In this document: one piece after another, positions 57,811-64,000 of the stretch
Layout: each line of letters begins with the position of its first letter
How positions within the stretch are numbered: the stretch's first letter is position 1
NCBI GenBank assembly: GCA_036365455.1
Contig: JAWQUS010000003.1
Coordinates: forward strand, 9,940,001 to 10,004,000
Reading direction: 5' to 3'
Length of the DNA stretch: 64,000 nt
Origin: Macrosoma leucophasiata
Lineage: Eukaryota > Arthropoda > Insecta > Lepidoptera > Hedylidae
Made by a program: the position numbers and the translations under genes
Notes under the pieces: generated by a model
Told to the model about the DNA's origin: nothing
The model's input: only the letters and a program-made list of their open reading frames with translations
Database searches by the model: none

Positions 57811-58928
57811 TTCAACTTGTTCAAATATGTACTTACCTATTATTTAAAACTCCTTGGTTTAAGTCCAATAAATGAAAGAAAAAAATACATCTGACTTTAA
57901 CAATGAAACAACATAATAAAGTTCATATACCTATAATAAAATATATAAAAAAATGTATTACCAAATTATCATACAATTTTTTCTTAAAAAAGTTATTTAT
58001 ATAGGAACACATAAAAAAAATGTTCGTCTACTTCCTAGATTGGAACCCCACTTTGGGTAAACTCAAAGAGACCTAAAGCACAGAATATGTAATAATACTA
58101 CATGTAAGGTCTCCTCTCGCTTTGAATAAAATCATTATGATGCCTCTGTGGAGAATTTTTTAAGTAATTATAGAATTGAAGACATTATATTATAAGTCCA
58201 TTATTTATATCTCTCAACTTGCCAGTTCAGCGATTAAAACCGAATTTCGAATACCAAAACAAAACGGTTCGTCAGCAGTTGCCGCTGTTCCAGTATTTTA
58301 ATAAACTGTGTTGGCCTGATAAACCCTTTATTATATCAGCACGAAAAAGTTTATTGATACTATCAAACAACAAGCATTTTAAAGAGAGAATAATAATAAC
58401 CAAAACTGCGCGTCACTCGAGATTCTTTGCCTCGTCTGTAATTAAAAACAAACATCTATGCTAGTGTGCATCCGTGTGAATTTTTTAGTAGTGGACAACG
58501 TAGCAAATTGCTGCTCTACTATTCTCGCTAGTGAGGGCGGTCGGCCCTAACTTCACTCACGTAGGATCCCCGCAAGGCAAATAGGCAAACATAATCTGAG
58601 CCTTCAGTAATATATATTTTGAGAACCATGTTGTGGTAGAGTCTAGGCAACGGTTACATTTTGTGTCTTTTTGTTTTGATTGCGAATTTAGTCACCTTGA
58701 GAAGATCGATTTCGCGTATTTGGAGGTACCTAATGACAAGAACCTATGAGATGTATTATTTAATCCAGGCATATAATTAAAAACTAACCAAGTGCGAGCC
58801 CATTAAAGGCTCAGTACCATTTTTAATAAAACGGCAAAATAATCACTTATTTTAATTTCATTATTTGTTAGTGAATATACAACTGAATATTCTGTAAATA
58901 TTTCAAAAGTCTACCGTTGTAAATTATT
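57811..58928. other. no gene; AT-rich
   Basis: A scrap of the AAGTGCG-type dispersed repeat is at about 58785-58830. The 81-codon frame at 58219 is unrecognised and has no supporting signals. Confidence 0.45.
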
Positions 58929-59212
58929 TTTTTTATGTTATGGAAGTGGCAAACAAGCATGCAGTGCACATTGATGTTAAGTGATGACTGCAGCCTATAG
59001 GCCACACAAAGACCAAGGTCAAAATACAGATGTGTTACCACTCCTGAGGCCTAAGGTGTTATGCCTCTGTGCCGGAAATTACAGGGCCATACATTACCAC
59101 CTGACCGAAACACGAGAGTGCTGAACACTACCATTTAGCGGCAAGTATATTAGGTAATGCGGTGGTGTCTACGCCCGCGAGCTACGTCACTGGAGCTCTA
59201 CCACCAGTAAAT
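58929..59212 (-). mobile_element. family D repeat, full length
   Basis: T-run then GGAAGTGGCAAACAAGCATG to CTCTACCACCAGTAA. Close to the copies at 51673 and 59969. Confidence 0.85.
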
Positions 59213-59254
59213 AATATTGAGCAAAAAACTTATACCAACATACGTTGTACGGGT

Positions 59255-59466
59255 GTTCTCCTTAAAAAAATATTATACTCTGCTTTTAGTGTTTGTTGTT
59301 ATAGTGGCAACAGATATACAACATTTGTGAATCTCAATAACTTAGCTATCAAGGTTCATGAGCCATGATGGTGAGATCAATCAGCTATGATAGACAAACA
59401 GACCCACGAGTGATCTTATAAAGATGCCGGTTTTTTACTTTTTAGGTACGGAACCCAAAAAATTAA
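59255..59466 (+). repeat. GGGTACGGAACCC-type dispersed repeat
   Basis: GTTGTTATAGTGGCAACAG, AAGGTTCATGAGCCATGA and the terminal TAGGTACGGAACCCAAAAAA. Confidence 0.55.
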
Positions 59467-59968
59467 AAACTAACTCCCGTTTCATCGTTAGCATGAAAGT
59501 AATAGTATATAATAATATGTTAAATGAAGATAAACATCGGTAAATCACAGTTACAAGTCTTGAATGTGATAGTTGAATGTATAAACAACGAAAATCTAAA
59601 GTTATCGTATGTAAATAAAGAATACGAACACTGTTTTGATTCGTTTGCATTCTGTTGATTCAAAATCGGTGTTTGTTTCTCGTTTATTAACCAGCGCTTT
59701 TGCTGTTTTCAGCGATTGCTTACACGCTCGCTTGAAATCGGATATCTTTTTCATAAAACAACGCAATGTCGCGCCTGTGTATTCCCGTAGGGACGGGCAG
59801 AGAAATATTATTATAATTTTTATATTGCAGTATATTTTATTACAATCCATAACAAAAAAGGTAGCTTTTCTGTTATGAACAGTAATAAAATATATTTATA
59901 AGTATTTATCTGAAATACGCGTATATAACAAAAACATAAGTTTATAAATCTGATGTTTCGCTCATTTT

Positions 59969-60268
59969 TTTTTTTTTTTTTTTTAATGTAATGGGCTTGG
60001 CAAACAAGCATGCAGTTTACATTGATGTTAAGTGATGACTGCAGCCTATAGACACCCACATGAAGACCAAGGTCAAAATGCAGATGCGTTACCACTCCTG
60101 AGGCCTAAGGTGTTATGCCTCTGTGCCGGAAATTACAGGGCCGTACATTACCACCTGACCGGAACACGATAGTGCTGAACACTACCATTTAGCGGCAAGT
60201 ATATTAGGTATTGCGGTGGTGCCTACGCCCGCGAGCTCCGTCACTGAAGCTCTACCACCAGTGTAAAA
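59969..60268 (-). mobile_element. family D repeat inserted in duplication copy 1 only
   Basis: Full-length copy with an A-tail of about 18 (T-run at 59967-59984), flanked by TCATTT on both sides. The matching point in duplication copy 2 (about 61265) is empty. Confidence 0.87.
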
Positions 60269-60471
60269 TTCATTTATCGCCCTTCTGTAGTTCCGGGTAG
60301 GTTGCTATTGTTGCTATGCTTATATTACTTGTGGGAAATACATTTTTGAAAGATTTGCCTATTTCATTGAGTATAAGCTCGCGATACACTGTAGTACCCG
60401 ACGTGAAGTGACTGAAGGGAACCTACTTGAAATATAGTTTTTTTAACCACACAATATTCATTTTATGTCAT

Positions 60472-60732
60472 CAAGTGGCAAACAAGCACACAGTTCACAT
60501 TGATGGTAAGCAATACTGTAGCTGCTGTATAAACATCTAAGTACCTACATGAAACCAGAGATTGCAATGTTGATGCGTTGCCACTCCTGAGGTATGCCTC
60601 TGTGCCAGAAATAACAGGCCCGTACATTACTAACTGACCGTAACAGCTGAACACTACCATTTAGCGGAAAGTAGATTAGGTAATGCGGTGGTGCCTACGA
60701 GCTCAGTCATTGGAGTTCTAGAACCAGTAATA
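60472..60732 (-). repeat. family D subfamily copy, duplication copy 1
   Basis: AAGTGGCAAACAAGCACACAG to GTTCTAGAACCAGTAA. A variant form, virtually identical to 61468-61724, so it predates the duplication. Confidence 0.75.
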
Positions 60733-60959
60733 TATTATTTTATTTCACATTGGCCTACAAGAACACTTTTCCATTGTCAGGTTACAAGCTATACACTTAT
60801 TATAATAATTCAATAGGTATTATGAAAAACCAATTTATTAATTATTTATATATATATTTTATTAATTAATAATTTATAAATTTTATCATCAAAATTATAA
60901 ATTCCTTCATAGAAGAAAAAGCAAATCTCGTTATAAACCTTGTTATTTTGCTATAAACC

Positions 60960-61939
60960 TTTATTAACCAGCGCTTTTGCTGTTTTCAGCTATTGCTTAC
61001 ACGCTCGCTTGAAATCGGATATCTTTTTCATAAAACAACGCAATGTCGCGCCTGTGTATTCCCGTAGGGACGGGCAGAGAAATATTATTATAATTTTTAT
61101 ATTACAGTATATTTTATTACAATCCATAACAAAAAAGGTAGCTTTTCTGTTATGAACAGTAATAAAATATATTTATAAGTATTTATCTGAAATACGCGTA
61201 TATTTTTATATTGTAAACGGGTATATAACAAAAAAATAAGTTTATAAATCTGATGTTTCGCTCATTTATCGCCCTTCTGTAGTTCCGGGTAGGTTGCTAT
61301 TGTTGCTATGCTTATATTACTTGTGGGAAATACATTTTTGAAAAAGATTTGCCTATTTCATTGAGTATAGCTCGCGATACACTGTAGTACCCGACGTGAA
61401 GTGACTGAAGGGAACCTACTTGAAATATAGCTTTTTTAACCACACAATATTCATTTTATGTCATCAAGTGGCAAACAAGCACACAGTTCACATTGATGGT
61501 AAGCAATACTGTAGCTGCTGTATAAACATCTAAGTACCTACATGAAACCAGAGATTGCAATGTAGATGCGTTGCCACTCCTGAGGTATGCCTCTGTGCCA
61601 GAAATAACAGGCCCGTACATTACTAACTGACCGTAACAGCTGAACACTACCATTTAGCGGAAAGTAGATTAGGTAATGCGGTGGTGCCTACGAGCTCAGT
61701 CATTGGAGTTCTAGAACCAGTAATATATTATTTTATTTCACATTGGCCTACAAGAACACTTTTCCATTGTCAGGTTACAAGCTATACACGACTTATAATA
61801 ATAATTCAATAGGTATTATTAAAAACCAATTTATTAATTATTTATATATATTTTTTTTTAATTAATAATTTATAAATTTTATCATCAAAATTATAAATTC
61901 CTTCATAGAAGAAAAAGCAAATCTCGTTATAAACCTTGT
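60960..61939 (+). repeat. tandem duplication, copy 2 (980 bp)
   Basis: Same unit without the family D insertion but with a 23-bp extra stretch near 61203-61225 that partly repeats neighbouring sequence. A 16-bp junction separates it from copy 1. Confidence 0.88.
61468..61724 (-). repeat. family D subfamily copy, duplication copy 2
   Basis: Counterpart of 60472-60732. The two give the same conceptual 65-codon frame, which is not a gene. Confidence 0.75.
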
Positions 61940-62049
61940 CATTCACTTAGCACAGTTCCAAGACTTCCAAGAAGAAATCCGGTACCGAACAAACTCAGTG
62001 TGTTGCTCTTTTTGGCAAAATACTGAGATCTAATACAAATAAGAATTAA

Positions 62050-62735
62050 AGTATGTATGTATCTTCACGCCAGGTCCCTAACGGAGTAGGTAGAGAGTGT
62101 AGAGCGCCAGATATCCCGATATCTCTTGTGCCTCGTCTACCTTCATCATTATCTTCATACATGCACGCCGAGTCCTAAGACTTTTGACCCCACCATCAGA
62201 CAGAACTCGACCTATTTGTTCATGGTAGGTCAGTCTTGGTCTTCTTGGGCCTCTGCAATCATCCACATTCGCATTGTATATCTGTTTAGTCATTCGCTCA
62301 TTCGACATTCTTTCTATATGCCCGAACCATCGTAGCATGCCTTTTTGGATTTTTACACCGATACTATCATTCACACAAAGCCTCTTTCTTACATCTTCAT
62401 TACGAACGCGATCGGTGAGTGATACTCTGCAGATCTTGCGCAAAGATCTCATCTTGACCGCGATCAACTTACTTTCATGCTCTTTCCTGCATACCCAGCT
62501 CTCGCTTCCATATAAAAGCGTTGGAGTAAGTACAGCACTATGTACGGCTAGTCGAGCCCGGTGGCTGAGATGTTTCGATTCTAGCAGCTTACCCAACGCT
62601 CCATTCAAGTGCTTGCAATTCCCTGCAAGCACTCTTCTTTCTATGTCAGTGGTGTACCTACCATCCTTGCTAAAAGCACATCCAAGATATACAATTTCAT
62701 CCACCTGTTCTAACACTGCATCATCTACCCTTGCA
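62050..62735 (-). mobile_element. non-LTR retrotransposon 3' fragment
   Basis: A 212-codon open frame at 62078-62716 (minus) encodes the C-terminal end of a reverse transcriptase polyprotein: EIVYLGCAFSKDGRY, TPTLLYGSESWVCRK, MRSLRKICRVSLTDRVR and GMLRWFGHIERM. It has no palm catalytic motifs, so the insert is 5'-truncated. The 3' end (about 62055-62105) is shared, inverted, with 42226-42270. It is a different lineage from the RTE at 55-58 kb, with a more intact frame. It begins about 110 bp after the tandem duplication ends. Confidence 0.85.
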
Positions 62736-62739
62736 TTAA

Positions 62740-64000
62740 ATTAAAGTAGAATATAGATTATACTAGAATATATACAACAAAGAACAAACAACCGCAAAAC
62801 TTAAGTCTAATATAGTCAGAGGTAGTCAAGTCTAAGTTCTAGTCTAAGCTTTACGTACCTAATGCTTAATTTTAAATGAATGAATCCGAGATTCAATAAA
62901 TCATTTTATTGCTCAAATATTGATAAAATTTTAAATGAAAAGAAGGCTCGGTAACAAACAAAACTTATTATTTTACAACAGGCACAATTTCCAATATCGA
63001 ATACAAGCGGAATTATTATTTTACCGAACGAACGAACGGCGGGAACCGAAATCTACAACAGAGTATTAATATTCATTTTATACCTTAACCGATAACGATA
63101 AGGTATAATTTTCAATGGTAGGGTTGTTTTCTTGCCTATAAAGTGAGTTCTTGCTAATTCCAATTCGTATGGCACGTGGCGATTATAGCGAGTTTTATTT
63201 TCCGGGTCCTTAACGAAATTAGAGACTCGCTAATATATGGATAATCTATGAATATTTATGAAATCTTCGCTAGGCTTTTTGATATTATTTAATTTAGTTA
63301 GTTAATAACTAACTAAATTTATAATAGGTAACTATAATATAATAACTAATTATTATAGGTACTATATTTTTCTGTAATTTAAAAAATATGTTTATGGCCC
63401 AAACATTGCATTGGTAAAAAGTGAGGTAGTTACGTAACCAAGGACAAAAATAAAATCCTAGAGGCCTTACATGAATAATCAAAATCCTGGGGCAAAAATA
63501 AAATTGAGGCCCTAGGTATTCAAGTCACAAAGTGCATTTTCTGCAATATTAGTGATGGATCATCAATTTCGGGAAGGCTAAGTATCGTATCGTATTAGGA
63601 TTCGTTACTTGTTTTCAAAGGTACTAAAAGTCCTATAATAATATATTATTTAAGAGTTTAAGTATCTTTCTTATATTGATTAGTGTAATTTCAATATTTA
63701 TTCTTAAAATCTTTATCGTTCGAGTAAAGAAGAAACCACAATGATACTTTTCTGATTGGGTATTGAGCCCTGTAATCCGCAATTATTACTAGTAAATAAG
63801 AGCGGCCGGCATTTCCACACCCCTCACCCTTCGCGAATTAGACAAACGATGGTCCTGTAAGTACGTGAAGACGTTTTTAATTATATTTTTATGGCATGTA
63901 TCCCCTTAGACTTTTGTCTGGAACTTACCTAATTAGCGCATCACCACTTGGAGGCAGCCTCTCTACACCAATCCCAATATTATGTTCTACAACTAAATAT
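62740..64000. other. no gene; AT-rich end of window
   Basis: Only the 14-bp-arm palindrome at 63291. A purine-rich GC patch at 63800-63850 is unassigned. Confidence 0.45.
63291..63319. repeat. perfect 14-bp-arm palindrome
   Basis: AATTTAGTTAGTTA, one base, then its exact inverse. AT-rich region. Confidence 0.85.

Larger units (their letters stand above)
59683..60943 (+). repeat. tandem duplication, copy 1 (1261 bp)
   Basis: Starts TTTATTAACCAGCGCTTTTG and ends ATAAACCTTGT. It is near-identical to 60960-61939 except for the extra family D insertion and scattered single changes. Confidence 0.88.

Noticed and set aside
60463..61653. Two identical 65-codon minus-strand frames
   Set aside because: They are the same repeat within a tandem duplication, not conserved genes.

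Overview
The window reads as a stretch of a lepidopteran (moth or butterfly) nuclear genome. The sequence is AT-rich, genes are split into short exons by large introns, and most of the rest is decayed transposable elements. Several repeat types look lepidopteran: tRNA-derived SINEs, Helitron-like elements ending in CTAGT, RTE-type and jockey-like non-LTR retrotransposon pieces, and a mariner. The species cannot be named from the sequence. No bacterial, viral or CRISPR feature was seen.

The one gene I can identify is on the + strand at 24921-34559. It is the C-terminal half of couch potato (cpo), the insect member of the RBPMS/MEC-8 family of RNA-binding proteins. Five exons up to a TGA at 28212 encode a complete first RRM and the conserved tail that ends in VRSYL. 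The TGA is followed by CTAG, the best-known leaky stop context. The same frame stays open for nine more codons to a strong splice donor (CAC|GTGAGT, phase 0). It then continues through three more in-phase exons (30196-30401, 33781-33988, 34524-34559) that encode a second RRM and end at TAG 34557. Stop-codon readthrough would therefore turn a one-RRM protein into a two-RRM protein resembling nematode MEC-8. This is the main result. The upstream coding exons of cpo are not in the window, so 1-24920 is probably cpo intron or 5' flank.

Layout: 1-24920 holds repeats and unassigned AT-rich sequence: SINE families A, B and C, repeat family D, two Helitron-like elements, two TWA-flanked MITEs, a perfect 22-bp-arm palindrome and an old LINE. 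24921-34559 holds the cpo exons; their introns contain a DD34D mariner and 3' ends of LINEs, all antisense to cpo. 34560-35225 is a likely 3' UTR with a candidate poly(A) signal. At 37621-37720 there is a 12-bp inverted repeat beside a possible first coding exon (MIPSNN) of another + strand gene. 38000-64000 is repeat-dominated: a foldback element, a long-TIR transposon nested in a family D repeat, a 2.6-kb broken RTE retrotransposon, a recent tandem duplication in which one copy carries an extra SINE-like insertion, and a second LINE fragment.

Limits: exon limits come from reading splice motifs and family similarity by eye. Repeat family assignments are from memory, without database searches. 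Repeat boundaries are approximate unless a target-site duplication is stated.
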